64,000 bases of DNA from Deltaproteobacteria bacterium (GTDB lineage Bacteria > Myxococcota_A > UBA9042 > PHBI01), in contig JACKFA010000001.1 in assembly GCA_020632715.1 (NCBI GenBank), forward strand, positions 1,488,001-1,552,000, written 5' to 3'. Both the position numbers and the translations under genes were made by a program. The notes under the pieces are model-generated. The model did not search any database and was not told where the DNA came from. It was given only the letters and a program-made list of their open reading frames with translations. This document shows, one piece after another, positions 1-8,446 of this stretch; position 1 is the first letter of the stretch; each line of letters starts with the position of its first letter.

Positions 1-40
1 CCGTCGCCAGCGGCACCAGCACGCGCTTCTTCCCGGTCAT
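1..40 (-). CDS. 5' end of a DJ-1/PfpI-like gene (partial)
   Basis: Only the first 13 codons are inside the window. They read MTGKKRVLVPLAT from an ATG at 40 downward. The pattern of a few polar residues followed by KxVLVPLA is how many DJ-1/PfpI (ThiJ/YajL) family proteins begin, where this is the first beta strand. A strong AGGAGG ribosome site sits just upstream (about 46-53 in minus orientation). The gene is divergent from the FHA/sigma-54 activator at 159, so the roughly 118-bp gap probably holds both promoters. The family call rests on 13 residues and is tentative; that a gene starts here is more secure. Confidence 0.45.
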   Translation of the reverse strand, partial: MTGKKRVLVPLAT

Positions 41-158
41 GTCGGTCCTCCTCGTGTCCGGCGCCCACGCTGCGTTCGCGCCGCCGCTTCGTCAAGCGCG
101 GGGCCGACGGGCTTTCTGTACGTGCCCCGCTCTGCTATGCCACCTCCGAGAGGTGACC

Positions 159-1526
159 ATGGCAGACGGCCCCGAGACCCAGGTCGCGCCCGACGTCGTC
201 GACGCGCTCCGGTTCCAGCGCTACGTGCTCGCCGCCGCGGGCGGCGCCCCGGCGAGCTACGATCGGCGCCTCATCTATCTCGGCTCGGCGCCCGACTGCG
301 ATCTCGTCGTCGACGATCCGACCGTCTCGCGCACCCACGCGCGCCTCGAGTTCGACGGCGTCGGCTACCTGCTCCGCGACCTCGCCTCGAAGAACGGCAC
401 CTGGGTCGACAACGTGCGCGTCCGCGAGGCCTACCTCCCGCAGGCGGCGCGGATCCGCCTCGGCCACGCCGAGGTCGCCTTCTCGGTCGCCGGCGAGCAG
501 GTCGAGGTGCAGCTCGCCCGCGGCGACCGCCTCGGGCGCCTCATCGGGCAGAGCGCGCAGATGCGCGAGATCATGGCGCTCATCCCGCGCGTCGCGAAGA
601 GCGACGTGAGCGTGCTCATCGAGGGCGAGAGCGGCACCGGCAAGGAGCTCGTCGCCGAGGCCGTGCAGCAGCACTCGCGCCGCGCCGACAAGCCCCTCGT
701 CATCTTCGACTGCTCGGCGGTCGCCCCCGAGCTCATCGAGAGCGAGCTCTTCGGGCACGTCAAGGGCGCCTTCACGGGCGCCGTCGGCAACCGCGAGGGC
801 GTCTTCGCCGCGGCGCACGGCGGCACGCTCTTCCTCGACGAGATCGGCGAGCTCCCGCTCGAGCTCCAGCCGAAGCTGCTCCGCGCCCTCGAGAAGGGCG
901 AGTACAAGCCGGTCGGCGACAACACCCGCCGCGTCGCCGACGTGCGCGTCGTCGCCGCGACGAACCGGCAGCTCGACAAGGAGGTCGAGGCCGGCACCTT
1001 CCGCGAGGACCTCTACTACCGCCTCGCCGTCATCAAGGTCCGCCTGCCCCCGCTCCGCCAGCGCCCCGAGGACATCCCGCTCCTCGTCGAGACCTTCCTC
1101 CGCGCCGCCGGCGCCTCCGAGGTGCAGGTCGGCTACGACACGATGCGCCGCCTCCAGACCCACCCGTGGCCCGGGAACGTGCGCGAGCTCAAGAACTACG
1201 TCGAGCGCGCCGTGGTCCTCGCCGAGCACGGGCGCCTCGAGACGCGCCACCTGTCGACGCGCGGCATCAAGAGCGAGGCGGCGGTCGCCGAGGTCTCGCG
1301 CGGCGGCGAGGACAGCGCGGCCCTCCTCTCGGTCGACTACGAGCTACCCTTCAAGGACGCCAAGGGCCGCCTCATCGACCTCTTCGAGACGCGCTACTGG
1401 TCGCGCCTCCTCGAGGCCACGGGCGGCAACGTCTCCGAGGCGGCGCGGCGCGGCGGGATCCACCGGAAGTCGCTCGAGTACCTGCTCCGGAAGCTCGATC
1501 TCCGCGGCGCCGGCGACGAAGACTAG
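159..1526 (+). CDS. FHA domain sigma-54-dependent transcriptional activator
   Basis: A 455-aa bacterial enhancer-binding protein. An N-terminal FHA domain (about residues 35-110) has the SRTHARLE and NGTWVDN motifs that bind phosphothreonine. The central AAA+ domain has Walker A GESGTGKE (about 156-163), the GAFTGA loop that contacts sigma-54 (about 203-208) and a Walker B TLFLDEIGE. A C-terminal Fis-type helix-turn-helix ends the protein. No receiver or GAF domain is present, so the FHA domain is presumably the sensor, coupling Ser/Thr kinase signalling to sigma-54 transcription, an arrangement common in myxobacteria. The ATG at 159 is preferred over an upstream ATG at 39 because it follows a GAGAGG ribosome site and the 40 residues before it are unlike the family. 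Its target promoters cannot be read from the sequence. Confidence 0.93.
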   Translation: MADGPETQVAPDVVDALRFQRYVLAAAGGAPASYDRRLIYLGSAPDCDLVVDDPTVSRTHARLEFDGVGYLLRDLASKNGTWVDNVRVREAYLPQAARIRLGHAEVAFSVAGEQVEVQLARGDRLGRLIGQSAQMREIMALIPRVAKSDVSVLIEGESGTGKELVAEAVQQHSRRADKPLVIFDCSAVAPELIESELFGHVKGAFTGAVGNREGVFAAAHGGTLFLDEIGELPLELQPKLLRALEKGEYKPVGDNTRRVADVRVVAATNRQLDKEVEAGTFREDLYYRLAVIKVRLPPLRQRPEDIPLLVETFLRAAGASEVQVGYDTMRRLQTHPWPGNVRELKNYVERAVVLAEHGRLETRHLSTRGIKSEAAVAEVSRGGEDSAALLSVDYELPFKDAKGRLIDLFETRYWSRLLEATGGNVSEAARRGGIHRKSLEYLLRKLDLRGAGDED

Positions 1527-1529
1527 CGA

Positions 1530-1922
1530 CTAGACCGGTCGGTCCATCTCGGGCCCCACCTCCGCGTCGGCGAGGGTCGCGACGGCGCTCCGGAGCGTGA
1601 ACGCGCCGAGCTCGTGGGCGCGCGCGGCCTCCGGGCGCGCGAGCGCCGCGAGGAGCGCGCCCCCTTCGGCGCCGCGGGCCGCGGCCAGCGCCCCCTCCGG
1701 GCGCGCCATGACGAGGTCGAGGCGCAGCTCGAGCCGCGGCTCGTCCGGGAGGTGCAGGTGCCCGAAGAGGCCGCTCTCGTCGAGCAGCTCGGCGCTCGCG
1801 GCCTCGAGGGTGACGGCGAGCGCGAGCGCGTCCCCCTCGTACCTCGCCTCCGCGTCGTAGGCGAGGAGCGGCGTCCCGTCCGGGAGCGCGAGCGGATACC
1901 AGCGCCGGCCCACCGCGGTCAT
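1530..1922 (-). CDS. hypothetical protein, coupled to the upstream gene
   Basis: A 130-aa protein not recognised as any family. It is rich in Ala, Leu, Glu and Arg, has no signal peptide or membrane segment, and reads like a small soluble alpha/beta protein (RRWYPLALPDGTPLLAYDAEA near the start). Its ATG overlaps the stop of the 806-aa gene upstream in an ATGA arrangement (1919-1922), so the two are probably translationally coupled and functionally linked. The stop lies 3 bp from that of the convergent activator gene, leaving no room for a separate terminator. Confidence 0.7.
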   Translation of the reverse strand: MTAVGRRWYPLALPDGTPLLAYDAEARYEGDALALAVTLEAASAELLDESGLFGHLHLPDEPRLELRLDLVMARPEGALAAARGAEGGALLAALARPEAARAHELGAFTLRSAVATLADAEVGPEMDRPV

Positions 1923-4339
1923 CGCCGCACCTGCGGCCGCCGCTCCTCGTCCTCGCGGACGCGCGTGTGCTCGAAGAGCTCCTGCCCCCAGAGCGAGCGC
2001 TGCCCGGCGAGCGCGTTGTAGACCACGCTCGGGCGGATCTTCCGGAGCACCTGCGTCGCGTCGAGCCGCGGCAGCGACTTCAGCGCGGCCACGATGTTGT
2101 CGTTCCGCCAGATCCCGAAGTGCGCCGGGCTCGGCGGGAGCTCACGCACGAAGAGCGCGACGTAGCCGTCCCGCTTGCCCTGCTCGACCCGCGCGAGGAA
2201 GCGGCTCCCGAGGAGCGGCGCGACCTGCTTCCACGACGCCCACGAGAGCCCCCGGTAGAGCCGCATGAAGTCGACCGCCGTGACGAGCGCGACCTCCTGC
2301 CCGCTCCGCCGCGCCGCGATGAGCACGTTCACGAGCGGCACCTGGTCGCGCCAGCTCGACACCCAGCGCGAGAGGCTGAGCTCGACGAGCTCCGCGAGCT
2401 GCCGCGCCGGGAGCGTCGCCATCTTCCCGGGATCCGCCATGAGCTTGTACGCCTCGGCGCTCGACAGGCGCGGCAGGTCCCGCCACATCTCGTCCGGCGC
2501 CTTGCCCTGGTTCGGGTCCCGCTGCGTCTTCACGAACGCCGCCTCGAAGTCCGCCTCGAGCGCCGTGACGAGCTCCGCCTCGCCCTTCTTCCCGTCGCAC
2601 GCCGTCAGGAACGCCGTCCCCGCGGCCTCACGCCGCGCGTTCGTGCCCGGCGTCGCCACGCGCTCGGCGAGCAGCTTCAGACGCGGCTTGAGGCGCCCCG
2701 TGACGAACGCGCCCCACGGCCCCGTGAAGCGCGGGTCGGTCGCCGACTCGCCGCGGTTCCGGAAGCCGTCGTAGGCCGTCTTCACGTAGCTGAGCGTGTC
2801 GACGCCGATCTGCTCGACGAGCGTCACCGCGCCCGCCATCCCCACCTTCGCCGTGACCGTGCTGCCCGCGGGCCCAGGCGTCTTCAGGCTCGCCGACGCC
2901 TGCCCCGAGAGCTGCACGCGCCGGAACTGCGTCCGCCACGTCGCGCCCTCGAAGACCAGGTGCTGCTCGAACGACACCTCGCCCCCGGCCTCCGCGCCGA
3001 GCGTCGTGTCGAGCGCGCGCGCCGGCTTCCGGAGCGCCGCGACGACCCGCGTCGCCACGTCGATGGCCTTGTCGACCCCCGCCCCGGTCGCGAAGAGCGC
3101 CGGCACGGCCGCCGCGAGCGTGTCGAGCAGGACGCCCGCGTTCTTCACCGAGAACACCCGGAGCCATGGCGCCGAGACCCCCTTCGACGCGGCCTTCGCG
3201 ACCTTCACGTTGGCGTAGGCGCCGTCCTGGTCGGGGTTCGCGTGCCCCTTGATCTCCGAGAGCGTGATGGTGAGCTTCACCCCCTGATGCTCGAGCGAGC
3301 CCGCGAGCGACTGCATCCTCGCGCGCCGCACCTGCCACTTCGCCTTGTCGTCGTTCTCCCCCGGCCGCGCCTCGTCGAGGCGCCGATAGAACCACGCCAC
3401 CGCCGTCGTCAGCGCCACCTCCGCCTTCGGCCCCGTCATGAACTGCTTCAGGAGCTCCGGCTGGTTCCTCAGGAACGCCCCGATGGCCTCGCGGCGCTTG
3501 TCCCCGGCGACCCCCTGGACCGACCCCTCGAGCTTCGCCTCGGCCTTCTGCACCTCGATCGGCGGCGTCGCCGCGAGCCGCACCCACGCCTTCCGCGTGT
3601 CCGCGTCGGCCGCCTTCCGCGCGGCGCCCGCGCCCTCGTCGAGCGCCTTGGCGGCCTCCTCCTTCTGCTGCCCGAGGAGGAACTTCTTGAGCGCGTGGAC
3701 GTAGCGCTCGACGAGCGCGCACATGCGCGCCGCGAAGTGGACCGGGTCCTGGAACGCGTAGCCCCAGGTGTACGACGCCTGCAGGTTCGCCTGCGCCGCG
3801 AACACGTACACGTTGAACTCGACGCTCCCGCGGATCCCGATGGTGATGCTCGTCCTGAAGCGGCCGTCGTCCTCCTGCGCGGCCGTCCCCTTCGCGTAGA
3901 GCGCGACGCCGAGCGCCCCGAGCGCCGCGTTCCACGAGAGGCCGATCTCCGCGTTCAGCTCGACGCTGTAGGGCGCCTGGAGCGCCGTGAACCAGCCGCT
4001 CACGAACGCCGGCGTGAGCGCGTTCGCCTGCACCTTCGGCGCGAGCGCGGCCTTGAAGGGCGAGCCGCCACGCCGCGCCGGGAGCAGCGTGGGCGGCGCC
4101 GGCGCGAGCCGCGGCGCGCCGCCGGCGTGGGCGGCGCCGTGATCGCCGCGCGAGAGCTGCACCATCCCGACGTTTCCGCCCGCCGCCATCAGCGCGCCGA
4201 GGTGCGTCGCGCCGACCCCCGGCCCGCCCTGGACGAGCCCGGGCCGCGGCGCCGGCCCGCCCTCGGTCGCCTCCGACGTCGGGACCCGCGCGGTCGTCGC
4301 CGTCTGCTCCGCCGTGTCGCGCGCTCGCGTCGAGCCCAT
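1919..4339 (-). CDS. large hypothetical protein, possible effector-like
   Basis: An 806-aa protein. The start is an ATG at 4339 with a GGAGG site 6 bases before it; the frame stays open far upstream only because of GC bias. Residues 1-75 are low-complexity (Gly/Ala/Pro/Thr) and contain GALMAAGGNVGMVQLSRG, which loosely recalls the AGNxAVxxL motif near the N-terminus of many proteins encoded with extracellular contractile injection systems. A central region alternates amphipathic beta strands and helices; the C-terminus is helical and Arg-rich. There is no signal peptide. I recognise no catalytic motif. It forms a two-gene unit with the 130-aa gene and is divergent from the lipoprotein operon at 4418. 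The injection-system link is a weak inference. Confidence 0.75.
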   Translation of the reverse strand: MGSTRARDTAEQTATTARVPTSEATEGGPAPRPGLVQGGPGVGATHLGALMAAGGNVGMVQLSRGDHGAAHAGGAPRLAPAPPTLLPARRGGSPFKAALAPKVQANALTPAFVSGWFTALQAPYSVELNAEIGLSWNAALGALGVALYAKGTAAQEDDGRFRTSITIGIRGSVEFNVYVFAAQANLQASYTWGYAFQDPVHFAARMCALVERYVHALKKFLLGQQKEEAAKALDEGAGAARKAADADTRKAWVRLAATPPIEVQKAEAKLEGSVQGVAGDKRREAIGAFLRNQPELLKQFMTGPKAEVALTTAVAWFYRRLDEARPGENDDKAKWQVRRARMQSLAGSLEHQGVKLTITLSEIKGHANPDQDGAYANVKVAKAASKGVSAPWLRVFSVKNAGVLLDTLAAAVPALFATGAGVDKAIDVATRVVAALRKPARALDTTLGAEAGGEVSFEQHLVFEGATWRTQFRRVQLSGQASASLKTPGPAGSTVTAKVGMAGAVTLVEQIGVDTLSYVKTAYDGFRNRGESATDPRFTGPWGAFVTGRLKPRLKLLAERVATPGTNARREAAGTAFLTACDGKKGEAELVTALEADFEAAFVKTQRDPNQGKAPDEMWRDLPRLSSAEAYKLMADPGKMATLPARQLAELVELSLSRWVSSWRDQVPLVNVLIAARRSGQEVALVTAVDFMRLYRGLSWASWKQVAPLLGSRFLARVEQGKRDGYVALFVRELPPSPAHFGIWRNDNIVAALKSLPRLDATQVLRKIRPSVVYNALAGQRSLWGQELFEHTRVREDEERRPQVRR

Positions 4340-4417
4340 CGCCGTCCTCCAATCGTGCGTGCGAATCCCTCGACCCGCGGGCTGGCGGGATGGGCACCGG
4401 CGCATTACGATTTTCCC

Positions 4418-6142
4418 ATGATCACGACCTCGACCGCACTCTGGGCCGGCGCGCTCGCCGCCGCGCTCGGCCTCGGCGCCGCCGCCGGCTGCGACGCCGC
4501 GGTCGGCGACGCCGGCGGGGAGATCCCCCGCGTCCCGGCCTTCACGTTCGAGGCGGACCTCGCCGCCGCCTCGCTCCCGGCCGACGTCGGCCCCGTCGGC
4601 GTCGCCGTCTTCTGGCTCCCCGCGACCGGCTTCGACGGCGACCCCGGCGCGCTCGTCGCCGGCGCCGCCGCGGCCGTGACCCTCGGCGCGCCCGTCGTGG
4701 TCAACGTCTTCGACGCGCCGCCCGCCGCCGCCTACGCCCCCGGTCGCGACTGGGCGCTCGGCGCCGTCCTCGCCTTCGCCGACGCCGACGGCGACGGCCG
4801 CTTCGGCGCCGGCGAGCAGATCCTCGGCGGCGCCCCGAGCGACTGGATCGTGCACGCCCGCGCCGCCGTGCCCGGGAAGTCGAGCCCCCTCTCCCGCGAC
4901 CTCGCCCCCGGCTTCGCCCTCTTGCCGCGCCACGCCCTCGCGTGCCCCGTCGTCGGCGTCGCCGTCGCGCGCGGTCCGGACGCGTGCCCCGCGGGCGCGG
5001 GCGGGCCCTGCGCGACCGACGCCGACTGCGGCGCAGGCGGCGTCTGCGCGACCTCGCTCGGCGGTCGGGCGCTCCCGGGCGGCCTCTGCGCGAAGCGCCC
5101 GCCCTGCTCGGGAGCGGACCTCGTCGGCGGGCCGGGGATCGCCGGCTTCGACGACCTCCTCGTCCCGCGCTGCGCCGTCGACGCCGACTGCCGCGTCGCC
5201 GAGGGCTACGTCTGCGAGCTCGTGAGCGGCTACATCCACGCCTGCCTGCCGCCCGCCGAGCGCGTCTGCGACACCGTCGTCGGCGACCCGTGCGACGGCG
5301 ACGGCGACTGCGGCGCCGACGGCCGCTGCCTGCACGCCGCGGGCGCGTTCGCCGCCTTCCCGGGGGGCGCCTGCACCGTCCGCGACGGCGTCGCCTGCCG
5401 CCCGGCCCACGGCCGGCGCGTGGCCGTCGGCGCGGGCGACGAGGCCGTCCTCCGCGAGTGCGTCGCCGCCGCGGACTGCCGCGCGGGCTACCGCTGCGAG
5501 GCCCCGACGGGGGTCTGCGCGCCGGACGTCGGCGCCTGCGAGCTCCTCGGCGCGGCGTGCGGCGCCGACGCCGACGCCTGCGGTCTCGGCGGCCGCTGCG
5601 CCGACTACGACGCCGATCTCGGCCCGCTCCCGGGCGGCATGTGCCTCGTCGCCTACGGCGCGCAGGGCTGCACCTTCGGCGCGGGCGTCACCACCTCGAG
5701 CGCCCCCGCCTCGGTCGCCGAGCTGCTCCCGGCCTGCGGCAGCGACGCCGACTGCCGCGCCGCCGAGGGCTACTGGTGCAACCTCGGGCTCGGCGCCTGC
5801 GTCCCGCCGCCTCCCGGCGCCTGCGAGGTGCCCATCGGCGCCCCCTGCGAGCGCGACCCCGACTGCGGCGCCGGGCGCTGCCTGACCGAGACGCCGCTCC
5901 AGCCGATCCCCCGCTTCCCGGGCGGCTACTGCACCGCCTCCAACGGCAGCGGCTGCCGCGCGGCCGACGGCGTCTGGTACCCCCTGTTCGCCGACCGCGG
6001 CCTCCTCGCCCGCTGCGCCGCCGACGCCGACTGCCGCGACGGCTACGCCTGCGATCCCTGGCGCGCCGCCTGCGTCCCCGCGCGGCGGGTCACCCTCGAG
6101 CTCGGCGCCGGCTTCGCGCTCGCCGTCCCGCGGTGCCCGTGA
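4418..6142 (+). CDS. cysteine-rich lipoprotein, paralogue 1
   Basis: A 574-aa predicted lipoprotein. The signal peptide ends in lipobox AAGC with the acylated Cys at residue 25. Residues 40-190 form a domain with the calcium-loop-like motif DADGDGRFGAGE and a following LGGAP. The rest consists of repeated cysteine modules of the type CxxDADCxxxxGYxC alternating with LPGGxC segments. The next gene encodes a clear paralogue with the same order of elements. Export and lipid anchoring are expected from the lipobox; what it binds is unknown. The ATG at 4418 is the only start giving a proper signal peptide. The gene opens a run through the caspase gene at 9276-10859, and the gap to the divergent gene is only 78 bp. 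Confidence 0.85.
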   Translation: MITTSTALWAGALAAALGLGAAAGCDAAVGDAGGEIPRVPAFTFEADLAAASLPADVGPVGVAVFWLPATGFDGDPGALVAGAAAAVTLGAPVVVNVFDAPPAAAYAPGRDWALGAVLAFADADGDGRFGAGEQILGGAPSDWIVHARAAVPGKSSPLSRDLAPGFALLPRHALACPVVGVAVARGPDACPAGAGGPCATDADCGAGGVCATSLGGRALPGGLCAKRPPCSGADLVGGPGIAGFDDLLVPRCAVDADCRVAEGYVCELVSGYIHACLPPAERVCDTVVGDPCDGDGDCGADGRCLHAAGAFAAFPGGACTVRDGVACRPAHGRRVAVGAGDEAVLRECVAAADCRAGYRCEAPTGVCAPDVGACELLGAACGADADACGLGGRCADYDADLGPLPGGMCLVAYGAQGCTFGAGVTTSSAPASVAELLPACGSDADCRAAEGYWCNLGLGACVPPPPGACEVPIGAPCERDPDCGAGRCLTETPLQPIPRFPGGYCTASNGSGCRAADGVWYPLFADRGLLARCAADADCRDGYACDPWRAACVPARRVTLELGAGFALAVPRCP

Positions 6143-7854
6143 GCCGCGCCCTCCTCGCCGCGGCCGCCCTCGTCGCGCTCACCGCCTGCGACGCCGCCGT
6201 GCCCGTCGACGGCGCCCGCGGCGAGCCGCTCCTGAGCCTCGACGCGGACCTCGTCACCCAGGCCGTCCCGCCCGGCGCGCGCGTCGCCCTCGGGCTCTTC
6301 TGGCTGCCGCCGGGCGCAGACGCCCTCGACCGCGCCCAGTGGCGCGAGGACGCCGCCCGCCCCGCCGCGGCCGTGGCGCTCGACGCCCCGCTCGTCGTGC
6401 GCCTCTTCGCCCCGCCGCCCGCCGACGTCGCCCTCGGCCGCCCCTTCGTCCTCGGCGCCCTCGTCGCCTACGACGACGCCGACGGCGACGGCCGGCTCGG
6501 CCCCGGCGAGGCCGTCCTCGGCGGCGCCCCGCGCGACTTCGTCCTCTGGGCGCCGGCCCCGGTCGCGGCCGTCGGGAGCCCGCTCCGGAGGGACGTCGGC
6601 CCCGGCTTCCACGCCGTCGCCGTCACCGACCTCGGCTGCCCGACGCGCCTCGTGGAGGCGGCGCCCTCCTGCGGCGACGAGCTCGGCCGCGCCTGCGCCA
6701 CCGACGCCGACTGCGGCAGCGACGGCCTCTGCGCCACGGTGGTCGACGGGCGCCCGGTCCCGGGCGGCGTCTGCGCCAAGCGCTCCACCTGCGCGAGCCC
6801 GCGCGTCCGCCGCGGCGGCCGCGTCGCGTCCCTCGACGCCTTCGTCCTCGGCTGCGAGCGCGACGACGCGTGCCGCACCGCCGAGGGCCACGCCTGCGTC
6901 CCCGTCGACTACGGCACCTGGGGCTGCCTCCCGCCCGCCGAGCGCCTCTGCGACGCCCCCGTCGGCGCGGCCTGCGCGCGCGACGCCGACTGCGGCGCCG
7001 ACGGCCGCTGCGAGACCGCCTCCCCCATCTACGGCGCGCTCCCCGGCGGCTACTGCGTCGTCCCGGGCGACGCCGCGTGCCGCCCGATCGACGGCCTCCG
7101 CTCCCCGCTCCGGGGCGGCGAGGCGGAGCCCTTCCTCCGCGAGTGCCTGACCGACGCCGACTGCCGCCGCGCCGAGGGCTACGTCTGCGACCAGCGCCCC
7201 TACCGCTCGGTGTGCGTGCCGGAGACGCCCGGCGCCTGCGCCGCCGCGGGGCGATCCTGCGACGACGACGGCGACTGCGGCGCGAGCGCGACCTGCGCCG
7301 CCGACGCCCCGGCGTTCGGCCCGCTCCCGGGCGGGATGTGTCTTTTGGCACATGGCGCCGGCGGCTGCGTCTGGGGCGCGGCGGGCTGGTCGACCCTCGG
7401 TGACGACGGGCTCTACTACCGGAGCGGCGGCTGCGGCGCCGACGCGGCGTGCCGCGTCGCGGAGGGCTACTGGTGCAACCTCGGCGCGGAGACCTGCGTC
7501 CCGCCGCCCTCGGGCGCCTGCGGCGTGCCGGTGGGCGCGGCCTGCGCGCGCGACGCCGACTGTGGCGACGGCGGGAGCTGCGTCCTCGAGGTCCGCCTCG
7601 CGACGGGGGCGGTCCTGCCGGTGCCGGGCGGCCACTGCCGCGCGGCGCTCGGCGCCTCGGGCTGCACGCTCGCGGACGGCGTCTGGGACGCGGCCTACGA
7701 CGGGCAGCTCGGGCTCCTCGCGCGCTGCGGCGCCGACGGCGACTGCCGCGCGGGGTGGGCGTGCGACGGCTGGCTCGACGCCTGCCTCCCGCCGCGTCGC
7801 GTGGCCGTGGCGATCGGCGCCTTCCCGGCGTTCGAGGTGCCGGTCTGTCGCTGA
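6139..7854 (+). CDS. cysteine-rich lipoprotein, paralogue 2
   Basis: A 571-aa lipoprotein that starts with a GTG overlapping the previous stop (GTGA, 6139-6142). The lipobox is LTAC with Cys at residue 17. It shares with paralogue 1 the LFWLPP segment, the acidic motif DADGDGRLGPGE with LGGAP, and the same series of DADC / AEGYxC / LPGGxC modules, so the pair arose by tandem duplication. One patch (about 7337-7354) uses TGT, CTT, TTG, GCA and CAT codons that are rare in this gene and forms a 16-mer also seen near 30328. The next gene, an ECF sigma factor, begins about 20 bp after the stop. Confidence 0.85.
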   Translation: MSRALLAAAALVALTACDAAVPVDGARGEPLLSLDADLVTQAVPPGARVALGLFWLPPGADALDRAQWREDAARPAAAVALDAPLVVRLFAPPPADVALGRPFVLGALVAYDDADGDGRLGPGEAVLGGAPRDFVLWAPAPVAAVGSPLRRDVGPGFHAVAVTDLGCPTRLVEAAPSCGDELGRACATDADCGSDGLCATVVDGRPVPGGVCAKRSTCASPRVRRGGRVASLDAFVLGCERDDACRTAEGHACVPVDYGTWGCLPPAERLCDAPVGAACARDADCGADGRCETASPIYGALPGGYCVVPGDAACRPIDGLRSPLRGGEAEPFLRECLTDADCRRAEGYVCDQRPYRSVCVPETPGACAAAGRSCDDDGDCGASATCAADAPAFGPLPGGMCLLAHGAGGCVWGAAGWSTLGDDGLYYRSGGCGADAACRVAEGYWCNLGAETCVPPPSGACGVPVGAACARDADCGDGGSCVLEVRLATGAVLPVPGGHCRAALGASGCTLADGVWDAAYDGQLGLLARCGADGDCRAGWACDGWLDACLPPRRVAVAIGAFPAFEVPVCR

Positions 7855-7874
7855 GCCCCCAGCAGCGCGCGGCG

Positions 7875-8354
7875 GTGCGCGGGCTCTACGAGCGGCACGG
7901 CGCCATGGTCTACCGGCGGGCGCTCGCGATCCTCCGGAGCCCCCCCGACGCCGAGGACGCGGCGCAGGAGGTGTTCGTGCGCGCGGCGCGCGGGCTCGAC
8001 GCCTTCGCCGGCCGCAGCAGCGCCGTGACGTGGCTCTATCAGATCACGACGAACCTCTGCCTGAACCGCCTCCGCGACGGGCGGCGGCGCGCGGCGCTCG
8101 CGCAGGAGCGCGTCCTGCCGGCGGCCGAGGTCGCGGTCGGCCCGGCGACGAGCCCCGAGCACATCGCGCTCCGGCGGGTCCTCGCGGAGGCGCCGCCCGA
8201 GCAGGCCGCGGCGGCCGTCTACGTCCACGTCGACGGCCTCTCCCACGACGAGGCGGCCGCGATCCTCGGCGTCTCGCGGCGCACGGTCGGGAACCTCGTC
8301 GAGCGCTTCGGCCGCCTCGCGCGCGCCGTCCTCGCGGGGGAGGAGGCGCCATGA
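7875..8354 (+). CDS. ECF-family RNA polymerase sigma factor (module 1)
   Basis: About 159 aa, with sigma region 2 (LYERHGAMVYRRALAIL, then DAEDAAQEVFVRA and TWLYQITTNLCLNRLR) and region 4 helix-turn-helix (LSHDEAAAILGVSRRTVGNLVERF). It should direct RNA polymerase core to a small regulon under an anti-sigma factor. The start is uncertain: the frame is open into the upstream gene, no ATG precedes region 2, and GTG 7875 is the best-placed codon, though without a clear ribosome site. A start inside the lipoprotein 3' end is possible. The stop overlaps the start of a mini-ORF (ATGA at 8351-8354), itself overlapping the anti-sigma-like gene. Confidence 0.85.
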   Translation: MRGLYERHGAMVYRRALAILRSPPDAEDAAQEVFVRAARGLDAFAGRSSAVTWLYQITTNLCLNRLRDGRRRAALAQERVLPAAEVAVGPATSPEHIALRRVLAEAPPEQAAAAVYVHVDGLSHDEAAAILGVSRRTVGNLVERFGRLARAVLAGEEAP

Positions 8355-8446
8355 CGAGCGACCTCTACCTCGCCTTGCCCAGTTCGGCGCGTCGCGGGTC
8401 GAACCCCACGACCATCCCGGCACGCGCTGCCGGAGGAGCGCCATGA
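8351..8446 (+). CDS. 31-aa intercistronic mini-ORF
   Basis: A 31-codon frame (begins MTSDLYLALPSSARRG) with its own GGAGG-type site. Its start overlaps the ECF stop and its stop overlaps the ATG of the anti-sigma-like gene, both as ATGA. It may serve mainly to carry ribosomes across the gap, keeping sigma and anti-sigma synthesis coupled. Alternatively it is chance. The sequence before its ATG (GGAGGCGCC) closely resembles that before the next ATG (GGAGGAGCGCC). Confidence 0.3.
   Translation: MTSDLYLALPSSARRGSNPTTIPARAAGGAP

Noticed and set aside
8380..8425. tRNA T-arm-like sequence (GGGTCGAACCCC)
   Set aside because: No acceptor, D or anticodon arms can be built around it, and it lies inside a coding run.
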